64,000 nt of DNA, taken from assembly GCA_003167365.1 (NCBI GenBank), contig PMTM01000012.1, positions 95,926-159,925 of the forward strand, read 5' to 3'. Shown piece by piece: positions 1 to 8,527 of this stretch; position 1 is the stretch's first letter; every line of letters begins with the position of its first letter. This DNA comes from Spartobacteria bacterium (GTDB lineage Bacteria > Verrucomicrobiota > Verrucomicrobiia > Chthoniobacterales > UBA10450). The notes beneath the pieces are model-generated. The model ran no database searches, was not told where the DNA came from, and saw only the letters and a program-made list of their open reading frames with translations. The position numbers and the translations under genes are program-made.

Positions 1-2
1 CA

Positions 3-1457
3 ATTCTGCCGATCGACATTATTTGGTTGAGTGGCCCCAACCCGGTGGTCCTGGGCGCGACTCTGGTATTCTGTGTTCTGGGCACACTTTGCTTTGCGCT
101 CGGTCCGGCGCTCAAGCTCTCTCGCACGGCCGTGGTCGGAGACTTGAAACAACAAGCTGGCGAGGACGTGAGTCGCCGGCGTTGGAAATTTCTGCCGCGC
201 AATCCGCTCGTCGTGGTTCAGATCGCTTTCTCACTCGCGCTGATCACAGCAGCCGCGCTTTTTATTCGGGGGGCCGCGAAAGCGGCTTCGGTCGAGACCG
301 GATTGCATGCCGATAATACCTTTCTCGTTGAAGTCGATGCGAGCCTGGGTGGCTTCGATCGAACTCGGACCCAGGATCTTTATCGCGTTGTCAGCGAGAA
401 GCTCGCCGGTCTTCCGGGCGCGGAACACGCGAGCATCTCGGCCACGGTGCCATTTGGACTCAATTCCGTGAAAAAAAACGTGCGGCGCGCGGGCGTTCAC
501 CCGGCTCCGGACGCCAGGCCATCCACTGCGGCGGAGGGACTGACGCTCGCTCCCTGGTGGAATGGTGTCGGCGCGGATTATTTCGCGGCAGTTGGATTGC
601 CACTGTTGCGCGGCCGCACCTTCACGGCCGCGGAAGCGACCCAAGCCGGTGGGCCGGCGGTCGCCATCATCGACGAAGTCCTCGCGAAAAAACTGTGGCC
701 GGATGGTGATGCGCTCGGCCAACGAATCCAATTCCCCATCCGGGATGATGCCCCGCCGGAAAACCCCGAGGACAGCAACGGCGAGATCAAACGCGGAGAG
801 ACGATCGAAATTATCGGCATTGTGCCGGCCACGAAAAACAGGTTGTTCGAGAAACAGCCGGCCGGTTCTCTCTATCTGCCCTTTGCCCGAAGTTTTCAAA
901 GCGACGTGTTCTTTTTCGTCAGATTTGCTTCGCTCTCGCCCAGTAACGATCCCGCCACCGCCGACCTCCTGCGCCGGACGGTGCAAAGTGTCGATCCCTT
1001 GCTGCCCGTCATCGAGTTGAGAACGTTCGCGCAGCACCTGGATGGCAATCCGCAGTTATGGATCGTCCGGGCCGGAGCGGTCTTGTTCTCGGTTTTTGGT
1101 GGACTCGCTCTGGGCCTGGCCGTCGTAGGAATCTACGGCGTCAAAGCGTATGCGGTCGCGCGGCGAACGCGTGAGATCGGAATCCGAATGGCGCTGGGCG
1201 CGGAGCGCAAGACCGTCCTGTGGATGATTCTGCGCGAAGGCTTCGTCATGGTCGCGGCCGGTCTCGCGCTGGGACTTCTCCTTGCCTTCGGAACCGGAAA
1301 AATCGTGAGCAGCATTCTGTATCAAGTGAGCCCGCTCGATCCGTTCGCGTTCACTCTTGCGCCCGCGCTTTTGGCCATGGCGGCGTTGCTCGCCACCTGG
1401 CTGCCTGCTCGGCGCGCGACGCGCATCAGTCCGATGGCGGCTCTTCGCACAGAATAA
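3..1457 (+). CDS. ABC transporter permease, MacB/ADOP type (5'-truncated by window edge)
   Basis: The frame is open from the first bases of the window, so the true start lies upstream and about 485 residues are visible. The visible part has a membrane segment (QIAFSLALITAAALFI), a MacB-like extracytoplasmic domain, and a C-terminal FtsX-type permease domain ending in LPARRATRISPMAALRTE, the usual tail of this family. ADOP proteins normally have about 800 residues with two permease halves, so this is the C-terminal portion. They are thought to work with a MacB-type ATPase in export or mechanotransmission; no ATPase is visible here. A full-length paralogue follows 67 bp downstream. Substrate unknown. 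Confidence 0.85.
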   Translation: MLPIDIIWLSGPNPVVLGATLVFCVLGTLCFALGPALKLSRTAVVGDLKQQAGEDVSRRRWKFLPRNPLVVVQIAFSLALITAAALFIRGAAKAASVETGLHADNTFLVEVDASLGGFDRTRTQDLYRVVSEKLAGLPGAEHASISATVPFGLNSVKKNVRRAGVHPAPDARPSTAAEGLTLAPWWNGVGADYFAAVGLPLLRGRTFTAAEATQAGGPAVAIIDEVLAKKLWPDGDALGQRIQFPIRDDAPPENPEDSNGEIKRGETIEIIGIVPATKNRLFEKQPAGSLYLPFARSFQSDVFFFVRFASLSPSNDPATADLLRRTVQSVDPLLPVIELRTFAQHLDGNPQLWIVRAGAVLFSVFGGLALGLAVVGIYGVKAYAVARRTREIGIRMALGAERKTVLWMILREGFVMVAAGLALGLLLAFGTGKIVSSILYQVSPLDPFAFTLAPALLAMAALLATWLPARRATRISPMAALRTE

Positions 1458-1524
1458 AAACAAGTGACGTGTGACCAAGAAAACGCAGTGACTACTCAAT
1501 CCAGAATCTAGAATCCAAAATGGT

Positions 1525-3987
1525 ATGATGAACGACATTCAATACGGACTGCGCCAGTTGATAAAGCATCCGGCCTTCACCTTCGTTGCCGTAATCACCC
1601 TCGCGCTCGGCATCGGGGCTAACACCGCCATTTTCAGCGTGGTCAACGCGGTGCTCTTAAAACCGCTGCCCTTCCCGGCGCCGCAGCAGCTTCTCGCCGC
1701 CGGCATGATCAATTCGCGTAATGGCACTTCGCCCGATCAGCTCGGCTCGCTCTCCTATCCCGACTTCTTCGATTTCCGGGAACAGAATCGCACCCTTGCC
1801 GGCATCGCGCTTTATCGCGATCGCAATTTCGCCGTCTCCGACGAACAAGGTGCGCATAATCTTCGCGGCATGACATGCAGCGCGGAATTTTTCGACGTAC
1901 TGGGGATCAAACCGGCCATCGGCCGTGGTTTCGTGCGCGTAGATGAACAGGCCGGCGGCGGGCCCGGCGGTTTGAAAGTGGTTTTGAGTCACGACTATTG
2001 GCAGTCGCATTTTGGCGGGGACAAGAGCGTGATCGGGCGAACGATGGAACTCGATCGCCGCCAATACATCATTCTCGGCGTGATGCCGCCACGGTTTCAG
2101 TTCCCGATCGATCCCGACCCGATCGAGCTTTACGTGACCATCGCGGACGACGCTTCGACTTCGGATGGATCGAAGCCGTCCACGGAACAGCGCGGCAGTC
2201 ATAGCATGAAGGCGATCGCGCGCTTGAAACCGGGAGTGGCGATCGAACAGGCGCAAAGCGATCTCTCTACTATTGCGGCGAATCTCGAAAAGCAATTTCC
2301 GGATTCGAATACGAATTTCGGAATACTGGTGAAACCGTTGCGCGAAGACTTGATCGGCGATGTGCGAACCGGACTTTATGTTTTGTTTGGCGCGGTTCTT
2401 TGCGTTCTTCTAATTGCGAACGCGAACGTAGCCAATTTGCTGCTCGCGCGCGCATCCGTGCGCGGGAAAGAGATGGCGTTGCGCGCAGCCATGGGCGCGA
2501 GCCGCATGCGCATCATCCGGCAATTGTTGACGGAAAGCCTGCTGCTTGCGGGAATCGGCGGCGCGTTGGGACTGCTCTTCGCGCAATGGGGAACCGAGGC
2601 GCTGGTCAAAGTCGTGCCGGGAAATATTCCGCGCATAGGCGAGATGCACCTCGACGGCGTGGTGCTCGGATTCACGCTTCTGGTTTCGCTCACCACCGGA
2701 ATCATTTTCGGCCTGGTGCCGGCGTGGCAGGCATCGCATGTCGATCTCAACAGCTCGCTCAAGTCCGGTAGCCGTACCGGCAGCGGCGGCGAACGAAAAG
2801 GCCGGTTGCGCAACGCGCTGGTCGTAGCGGAAGTGGCGTTGGCTTTGGTCTTGTTGATCTGCGCGGGCTTATTGATTCAAAGCTTCGCGCGCCTCGGTCG
2901 CGTGCAATCGGGCGTACGCACAGAGCGCTTGTTTACCGCACGCATCGACTTGCCGGGTTCCGCTTATCCGAAGAACGACAATATCATTAATTTTTTCCGG
3001 CAGTTGCTCCCGCGTGTCCGCGCGCTTCCGGGGGTGGAATCGGCCAGCACGATCTTGCCGCTGCCTTTAAGTGGGAGCAACATGACGACGGATTTCGACA
3101 TCCAGGAACATCCGTTGCCGGAAGGGCAACGCGCGGCCGCCCCGGTGCGAATCGCAGATAACGATTATTTCAAGACGATGGGGATCCCAGTCCGGGCAGG
3201 CCGGGTCTTTAACGACAACGATCGCTTTGATTCCACTCCGGTGGCAATCGTGAACGAACGCTGGGCGAGTAAATATTTTCCGGGTCAAAACGTAATCGGG
3301 AAACAGATTCAACCCGGCTTTAGCGCGGATGATAAAGACGCGAAAATGCGCGAGATCATCGGCGTGGTGGGTAATGTGAAGCACCTTTCGCTGCGAAAGG
3401 AGGAAACGCCGGAGATGTATCTGCCGCAGACGCAGATCCCATTTAACATGATGACGCTGGTCGTACGCACGAGCGTTTCGAATCCGGCGGCGCTTACCTC
3501 CGCCATCCGCGGAGAACTGGCTGCGCTCGATCCGAATCTTCCCCTGACGAATGTGCGCGTGTTTGACGAATACATCTCCCGTTCGCTCGCGCGCCCGCGT
3601 TTCAATGCGCTTTTGCTTTCCATCTTTGCCGGCACTGCGTTGCTTCTGACGGCGATCGGAATTTATGGCGTCATGGCTTACTCGGTCGCGCAGCGGACAA
3701 ACGAAATCGGGATCCGCATGGCGCTCGGCGCGGCGCAGTCGTCCATCTTCCGATTGGTCGTTGGCCAGGCCATGATCCTGGTCGGAATCAGTCTGGCCAT
3801 CGGCTTGGTCGGCGCATTTGCTGCGACCCGCTTGCTTAACAGTCTCCTCTTTGGCATCGGCGCCTGGGACCCGATCACGTTTGGCCTGATCGTGTTGCTT
3901 GTTTCCGTCGTCGCATTTCTGGCGGCATGGTTGCCCGCTCGTCGCGCCTCGCGCGTCGATCCCATCATCGCTTTGCGCTCCGAATAA
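1525..3987 (+). CDS. ABC transporter permease, MacB/ADOP type (full length)
   Basis: This 820-residue integral membrane protein has the ADOP layout. The N-terminus carries the diagnostic ALGIGANTAIFSVVNAVLLK motif and first membrane helix. Then come a MacB-like periplasmic domain, a three-helix FtsX block around residues 280-400, a second helix near 430, a second periplasmic domain, and a C-terminal FtsX block around 690-815 ending LPARRASRVDPIIALRSE. The family is a duplicated permease lacking an ATPase domain. Tandem paralogues are common, and the upstream gene is a clear relative. Two adjacent ATGs (1525 and 1528) are equally possible starts. Transported substrate cannot be inferred. Confidence 0.9.
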   Translation: MMNDIQYGLRQLIKHPAFTFVAVITLALGIGANTAIFSVVNAVLLKPLPFPAPQQLLAAGMINSRNGTSPDQLGSLSYPDFFDFREQNRTLAGIALYRDRNFAVSDEQGAHNLRGMTCSAEFFDVLGIKPAIGRGFVRVDEQAGGGPGGLKVVLSHDYWQSHFGGDKSVIGRTMELDRRQYIILGVMPPRFQFPIDPDPIELYVTIADDASTSDGSKPSTEQRGSHSMKAIARLKPGVAIEQAQSDLSTIAANLEKQFPDSNTNFGILVKPLREDLIGDVRTGLYVLFGAVLCVLLIANANVANLLLARASVRGKEMALRAAMGASRMRIIRQLLTESLLLAGIGGALGLLFAQWGTEALVKVVPGNIPRIGEMHLDGVVLGFTLLVSLTTGIIFGLVPAWQASHVDLNSSLKSGSRTGSGGERKGRLRNALVVAEVALALVLLICAGLLIQSFARLGRVQSGVRTERLFTARIDLPGSAYPKNDNIINFFRQLLPRVRALPGVESASTILPLPLSGSNMTTDFDIQEHPLPEGQRAAAPVRIADNDYFKTMGIPVRAGRVFNDNDRFDSTPVAIVNERWASKYFPGQNVIGKQIQPGFSADDKDAKMREIIGVVGNVKHLSLRKEETPEMYLPQTQIPFNMMTLVVRTSVSNPAALTSAIRGELAALDPNLPLTNVRVFDEYISRSLARPRFNALLLSIFAGTALLLTAIGIYGVMAYSVAQRTNEIGIRMALGAAQSSIFRLVVGQAMILVGISLAIGLVGAFAATRLLNSLLFGIGAWDPITFGLIVLLVSVVAFLAAWLPARRASRVDPIIALRSE

Positions 3988-4065
3988 AAACCAAAACAAT
4001 ACATACGTTTTGACCTTCAGTGCTGAGCGCGACTGCTCACATACATGATTCAAAAGTTAAACGCC

Positions 4066-4491
4066 ATGAAAGCAATATCGATTAAATCACTGGTATTGCT
4101 GCTGCTCACATTTTACGGAGTCGCCGGAGCACAGAGCGAGTCGCACGAAGGGATCAGTTTCTTCAACGGAACGTTGAAAGAGGCAATCGCAAAAGCAGAG
4201 AACAAGTTTGTGTTCTTCGACGCCTACGCCAGTTGGTGCGGACCGTGTAAAGCGATGGATAAAGATGTTTTCACGGACAAGACCGTCTCCGCTTACCTGA
4301 ATGCGAAGTTCGTCTCTATCCGAATCGACATGGAAAAAGGAGAAGGTCCGGTGCTGGCGAAAAAGTACGCTTCGATTAACGGCTATCCGTCATTATTATT
4401 TCTCGATAACGGTGGAATGGCTCTTAAAACCCTCCTCGGCTCCCGGGATGCAGAAGAATTCCTAGCTGAAGCGAAGCTAGTCGCCAAGTAG
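4066..4491 (+). CDS. secreted thioredoxin-fold protein
   Basis: This 141-residue protein has an N-terminal signal peptide (KSLVLLLLTFYGVAGA) and one thioredoxin domain. The active site is WCGPC, cysteines 58 and 61, preceded by FFDAYAS, which resembles the DsbD C-terminal/thioredoxin_7 type. The cis-proline loop is NGYPS. It probably handles disulfides of exported proteins. An ATG seven codons upstream at 4045 is in frame; I prefer 4066 because it gives a compact signal peptide, but no strong ribosome site settles it. It follows the ADOP permeases by about 80 bp and may be cotranscribed. Confidence 0.82.
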   Translation: MKAISIKSLVLLLLTFYGVAGAQSESHEGISFFNGTLKEAIAKAENKFVFFDAYASWCGPCKAMDKDVFTDKTVSAYLNAKFVSIRIDMEKGEGPVLAKKYASINGYPSLLFLDNGGMALKTLLGSRDAEEFLAEAKLVAK

Positions 4492-4837
4492 TTCAGGGCG
4501 GCGATCTTCTAATGTAGCTAGTTGTGAGGCGGTGCATTCGTTTCGCCATTGGAACCGATGGCAATTCATAATATTGTGCCCTCGTGCAGTTCCCCTCGTA
4601 CTTTCAATCGATCCGATTTATCCTTTCTTACTCGTTAAGGTTTTTACACGCAGGGGCTAGACGGGCGAACCTCATATATATATGAGGTTCTCGCTCTTAG
4701 CTCCGCGGTAGGAACCTGAATGTTCTTACGCCGATTGTGTCTGTGACGGATAATCTAGCTTTACCGGAAAAACCGTCTTGACGCGCATCCCCGCGGTGCC
4801 AGTTTCAAAAACAGAGCCTGGTATTTGACAATTGCCT
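4492..4837. other. intergenic region, 346 bp, with a perfect palindrome
   Basis: No convincing gene is seen. The stretch is more AT-rich than its surroundings and holds the 24-bp perfect palindrome listed separately. It presumably carries the promoter of the amidase unit, but I could not pick a convincing -35/-10 pair. Confidence 0.6.
4667..4690. promoter_or_regulatory. 24-bp perfect palindrome
   Basis: The arms GAACCTCATATA and TATATGAGGTTC are exactly self-complementary over 24 bp, with an alternating AT core and no loop. It lies about 170 bp before the next start codon. A dimeric regulator operator is plausible. A terminator is less likely because there is no T tract and the hairpin core is AT. 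Only the symmetry is seen; the function is inferred. Confidence 0.45.
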
Positions 4838-4993
4838 ATGACACCCGCTGCCCGCGTCGCTCGCTTTGTTTCCTGGATCGGTCATCCACTGGTTATTATC
4901 ACAACTTCTGTCGGAATTGTTGTTGCGACACAGCTGCCGGCGAGAACGGGAGTTCTCATTTTGGCAGCGCTAGGAACGCATCAAACCCAATGA
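4838..4993 (+). CDS. small membrane ORF coupled to amidase; possible PAP2 N-terminal remnant
   Basis: This 51-codon ORF starts MTPAARVARFVSWIGHP and contains a hydrophobic segment (LVIITTSVGIVVA) and a second weaker one (TGVLILAALG). Its TGA overlaps the amidase ATG in an ATGA arrangement, typical of translational coupling. From memory the SWIGHPL start resembles the N-terminus of some membrane phosphatidic-acid-phosphatase-like (PAP2) proteins, so it may be what is left of a truncated gene. It could equally be a leader peptide. No ribosome site is obvious. Confidence 0.4.
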   Translation: MTPAARVARFVSWIGHPLVIITTSVGIVVATQLPARTGVLILAALGTHQTQ

Positions 4994-6297
4994 TAAACCG
5001 TAGCTGCCTCGTCGCCCGAGTAATTCTCGGGCTTTGCTCGATCAGTTGTCTCAGTGGCTGCTCGGCTCTGCAGAGGCACTCGCGCACCGGCACTCCGGAC
5101 GACGCATTTATTGTGTACTGGCCACCGCCGAATAATAGCGGGCGCTTGCGCCTGGCGGTGAAGGATCTCATCGATTTGAAGGGCGTGGTCACGACGGCCG
5201 GGTCTGAATATGTCTCCAAGAATGACCCGCCCGCCGCCCAAGATGCGAGCTGCATGGCAATTGCTCGCGCGCGAAATGTGCTGATCGTGGGCAAGACAAA
5301 CCTCAGCGAATTCGCGCTCTCACCCTCGGGGTTCAATCGATTCTTCGGCACCCCGAAAAATCCTTTGAACCGAAGGACAAATCTCATCCCCGGAGGCTCA
5401 TCGAGCGGTTCCGCGGTGGCCGTCGCGGACGGGTCGGCGGATGTGGCATTTGGCACGGATACCGCGGGGTCAATTCGCGTGCCCGCGGCTTGTTGCGGGG
5501 TGGTCGGATTGAAGACGACTTTCGGACTCGTTCCGCTGCGCGGAGTGTTCCCGGTTGAGCCGAAGCATATGGATACGGTCGGGCCGCTAGGCAAGGACGT
5601 CGCGCACACGGTGGAAGGCATGGATCTTTTGCAAGCGGGATTTGCGCAGGAGTACAAGGCCGCCGTCGCGGATAAGCCTTCGGCCAAAAGCATCAGGATC
5701 GGGCGGCTCTACCTGGATCGCACCGACCCAAAGATCGACCGCGCGATCGACGAGACACTCAGGCAGGCGGGCTTTGAAGTGATCAAGTTGGACGCAGCCT
5801 TTAAGGCCAATTGGGACAAAGCTAACAAGGATGGAACGAACGTGGCGGCGGCCGGCGGCTGGCTGAGCGACGGCAAATATGCCACCAAACCGGGTGTAGC
5901 CACCCGCACAAGATCGGTGATCGCTCTGGGCCAAATAGCATACAACACCACCTACCAGGACGCGTTGAAGAGGCAGGCGTCATGGAAGCGCTCGCTGCGG
6001 CGGGTTTTTGAGCAGGTCGATTTCGTGGCTTTGCCAACAATTCAGCAGCTGCCGCCGAGGGTGCCGCTTTTCCTGGGATCGCCGTTTTTTGAATCGCACG
6101 TGTTGAGTTTGCAAAACACGGCCGCGGTCAACTTTGCCGGGAATCCGGCGCTGGCGGTACCGATCCCGGTGCATGATAAGCGGGTCCCACTGACCAGCGT
6201 GCAATTAGTCGGACCGCGGTTCAGCGAAGCCGGGCTGCTCAATGCCGGCCGCTTGATCGAAGCCACGCGGACACAGTCTGACCGCGGCGCAGAATAA
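4990..6297 (+). CDS. amidase-signature family lipoprotein
   Basis: This 435-residue enzyme belongs to the amidase-signature hydrolases, which cleave carbon-nitrogen amide bonds with a Ser-cisSer-Lys triad. The Lys is in LAVKDLIDLKG (Lys58), the cis-Ser in GGSSSGSA (about 137), and the nucleophile in GTDTAGSIRVP (Ser161). The N-terminus has a lipoprotein signal with lipobox LSGC (Cys24), so it is probably anchored outside the inner membrane. The frame continues 55 codons upstream, but those residues look non-coding; 4990 gives the lipobox and overlaps the preceding small ORF. The stop overlaps the next start (TAATG). Substrate unknown; this is not GatA, which lacks a lipobox. Confidence 0.88.
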   Translation: MINRSCLVARVILGLCSISCLSGCSALQRHSRTGTPDDAFIVYWPPPNNSGRLRLAVKDLIDLKGVVTTAGSEYVSKNDPPAAQDASCMAIARARNVLIVGKTNLSEFALSPSGFNRFFGTPKNPLNRRTNLIPGGSSSGSAVAVADGSADVAFGTDTAGSIRVPAACCGVVGLKTTFGLVPLRGVFPVEPKHMDTVGPLGKDVAHTVEGMDLLQAGFAQEYKAAVADKPSAKSIRIGRLYLDRTDPKIDRAIDETLRQAGFEVIKLDAAFKANWDKANKDGTNVAAAGGWLSDGKYATKPGVATRTRSVIALGQIAYNTTYQDALKRQASWKRSLRRVFEQVDFVALPTIQQLPPRVPLFLGSPFFESHVLSLQNTAAVNFAGNPALAVPIPVHDKRVPLTSVQLVGPRFSEAGLLNAGRLIEATRTQSDRGAE

Positions 6298-7091
6298 TGC
6301 GAACGCCGGGGGCGCCGGAGAATTTGAATCAACGTTTCACCAAGGCATGTCTCGCTATTGCGGCACTGTTTCTCTTGAGCGCGACTGTGCAGGCCGGACC
6401 GGCGGATGAACTCGTCGCCAAAGGCAACGTTTATTACGAGAAGCTCGACGCGCAGGAGGCGCTGAAGTATTACCTGCCAGCCGAAAAGCTGGAGCCGAAG
6501 AACGTACGCCTCCTAGTGCGGATCTCGCGCGAATATCGGCACCTGATGAGCGATGCCTCGAAGACGGAGGAGAAGCTTCGGCTCGGCGGGATCGCCGTTG
6601 ACTATGCGAAGCGCGCCGCCGCCCTGGGGCCAAATGATCCAGAAGCCCAACTGGCAGTGGCGATCAGTTACGGCAAACTGCAGCCGCTGGAGAGCACCAA
6701 GGAGAAGTTGGAGACCTCGCGCATCATCAAGAGCGAGGCGGACAAGGCGATCAAACTCGACCCGCGCAGCGATTTAGCCTGGCATGTACTGGGACGCTGG
6801 AACATGGGGTATGCCGAGATCACGGGCGTGAAGCGGGCGTTGGCGGAACTGGCTTACGGCAAGCTGCCGGCGACGACTTACCAGGACGCAGCCAAATGTT
6901 TTGAGAAAGCGATCGAACTGAAGCCCGACCGACTCATGCACTACGTCGAGTTGGGGCTGGTTTATTCTCACATGGGCCGAACGGCCGATGCCCGGCGTGT
7001 TATCACCAAAGGACTGGCGATGAAGGAGACGGAGAAGGACGATCCCGAGGCGAAGCATCGCGGAAAGGAAGAGCTGGCGAAACTTCGCTAA
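6297..7091 (+). CDS. secreted TPR protein resembling the RMDN family
   Basis: This 264-residue protein has a signal peptide (ACLAIAALFLLSATVQA) and helical tetratricopeptide-like repeats from about residue 35 to 245. The middle (ESTKEKLETSRIIKSEADKA, then AWHVLGRWNM at 161-170, then a GKLPATTYQDAAKCFEKA stretch) recalls the eukaryotic regulator of microtubule dynamics (RMDN/FAM82) fold, which has a matching LLGRW and P-x-ST-Y-x-x-A pattern. That comparison is from memory. Its ATG overlaps the amidase stop, so the two are translationally coupled and likely act together in the periplasm. Function unknown. Confidence 0.75.
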   Translation: MRTPGAPENLNQRFTKACLAIAALFLLSATVQAGPADELVAKGNVYYEKLDAQEALKYYLPAEKLEPKNVRLLVRISREYRHLMSDASKTEEKLRLGGIAVDYAKRAAALGPNDPEAQLAVAISYGKLQPLESTKEKLETSRIIKSEADKAIKLDPRSDLAWHVLGRWNMGYAEITGVKRALAELAYGKLPATTYQDAAKCFEKAIELKPDRLMHYVELGLVYSHMGRTADARRVITKGLAMKETEKDDPEAKHRGKEELAKLR

Positions 7092-7349
7092 AAGCGGGCC
7101 AGGGCGAGAGACGGCCTGCGTCATGCGGCGGACGCTACAAGAGACCTTTCAGAGTTCGCAAACGTTTTCTCGATCGAGAGCGGTTTCATCGAGATTTAGC
7201 TGACTTCGGCAAGCCGGAATGGTTTTCATTCTTGAATTCCGGTAAACCAAAAGTGGAAATCGAGAATCTGGCCCGTATATTTACCGCCGTGCTCGAATCC
7301 GTTTGCCCCTCGCCGGAAACCCGGATCGCCAATCTGTTGACCTGACCCG
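7092..7349 (+). other. gene-poor gap with a start-less open frame
   Basis: Between the TPR gene and the desaturase, one forward frame stays open to a TGA at about 7346 and reads protein-like at its end (FGKPEWFSFLNSGKPKVEIE and on to RIANLLT). I find no ATG for it. It may be the tail of a decayed gene or chance. Confidence 0.25.
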
Positions 7350-8306
7350 ATGAACGCCACGCTCGAAATGGAAGATTTGCTTGAAACGCATGAGCCCCAC
7401 TGGGTCAGCCGCGCGGCATTTCCGGTGGTTGTGCTCGTTTTCTTTTTGAACCAAGCGCTCTTGGGCGCGGCCCTTTACCGCGACTACTTTTGGCTCGCGG
7501 TGTTGCTGGTCTTGAGCATCAGCCATCTGATGCACGGGCTATTGATCGGCTTCCACGAAGCCGCGCACGGGCTGCTGCGGAGGAACCGGCGCTGGACTGA
7601 GATTGATGGCGTTGTCCTCGGCGTGCTCAGCTTCATGAGCTTCAGCCTCTATCGCGCGGCGCATCAATCGCACCACGCCCACCTGGCCACACAGCGAGAT
7701 GAAGAACTCTGGCCGTTTGTCATTACCAAGATGCCGCGCTGGCGCAGGATCATGGCCGCCTTTCTGGAACTCAACGCCGGAATCTTTTACACGCCGTTTC
7801 TGTTTCTCCGCACCTTCTGGCGCGCGGGTTCGCCGATTCGGAATAAAGGGTTACGCCGGCGGATATGGGCGGAACTTGCGCTAATGGTCTTCGTCTGGTC
7901 CTGCCTGCTGGGGGCGGTGGCATGGCTGGGCGTTTGGAAATACTTCCTCTGGATGTACGTGGTGCCGGCTTATCTGGGGGGGAATCTGCAGAGCTGGCGG
8001 AAGTACATTGAGCACATGGGCCTGACCGGTTCCACCGTGAACAGCTCCACCCGCAGTATTGTCTCAGAGGGGTTGATTGGGCGGTTCGTGTCTTTCACCC
8101 TCCTCCACGAACCATACCATGGCGTGCATCACCGCGACTCGGGACTGCCGCATGCGGAACTTCCGGCACACGTCTCGAAACTCGAGCCGCGGAACCCCGG
8201 GGAAACGCCTCCGTTTCTCAGCTACCGGCACGCCTTACTTCATCTCTTCCGCAGCCTGGCTGATCCCCGCGTGGGAGCGCAGTGGCGCACAGCCTCCTCA
8301 TCCTGA
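7350..8306 (+). CDS. fatty acid desaturase family protein
   Basis: This 318-residue membrane di-iron enzyme has three histidine boxes: HEAAHG (69-74), HQSHHAH (105-111) and HEPYHGVHH (253-261), the pattern of the acyl-lipid desaturase/carotenoid hydroxylase-ketolase superfamily. Hydrophobic segments occur near residues 25-65, 88-100, 175-195 and 198-212. It should oxidise a lipid acyl chain or related lipid at the cytoplasmic face, using O2 and an external electron donor. No ferredoxin or carotenoid gene is adjacent, so the substrate cannot be chosen. Confidence 0.85.
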   Translation: MNATLEMEDLLETHEPHWVSRAAFPVVVLVFFLNQALLGAALYRDYFWLAVLLVLSISHLMHGLLIGFHEAAHGLLRRNRRWTEIDGVVLGVLSFMSFSLYRAAHQSHHAHLATQRDEELWPFVITKMPRWRRIMAAFLELNAGIFYTPFLFLRTFWRAGSPIRNKGLRRRIWAELALMVFVWSCLLGAVAWLGVWKYFLWMYVVPAYLGGNLQSWRKYIEHMGLTGSTVNSSTRSIVSEGLIGRFVSFTLLHEPYHGVHHRDSGLPHAELPAHVSKLEPRNPGETPPFLSYRHALLHLFRSLADPRVGAQWRTASSS

Positions 8307-8340
8307 ACCGGATCTGGCAACCGATCAGGCTCAGAACTAA

Positions 8341-8517
8341 TCTTATGGCTGTCCGGAAGCAGAATGCGGATGCGAGATTAAAGTGACCATGCGCGCCGCG
8401 CCCGGCAAAGGTGGCAATCAAAATCCGTGGTGCTGTTGCGGAAAACAGATGAAGAAAATCGCTGTCTCACCTGTGTTCGTGTCTACTCCGAGAATCATGC
8501 TAGGCGGGATCGAATAG
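8341..8517 (+). pseudogene. cysteine-rich small ORF without a clear start
   Basis: One forward frame after the desaturase encodes a Cys-rich segment (CPEAECGCEI, then PWCCCGKQMKKI) before a TAG at 8515. It resembles a small metal-binding or metallothionein-like peptide. There is a stop just upstream and no ATG before the first cysteines; a GTG at 8383 or ATG at 8389 would keep only the CCC cluster. It may be a damaged small gene or chance. Confidence 0.3.
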
Positions 8518-8527
8518 CTTCGAAACA

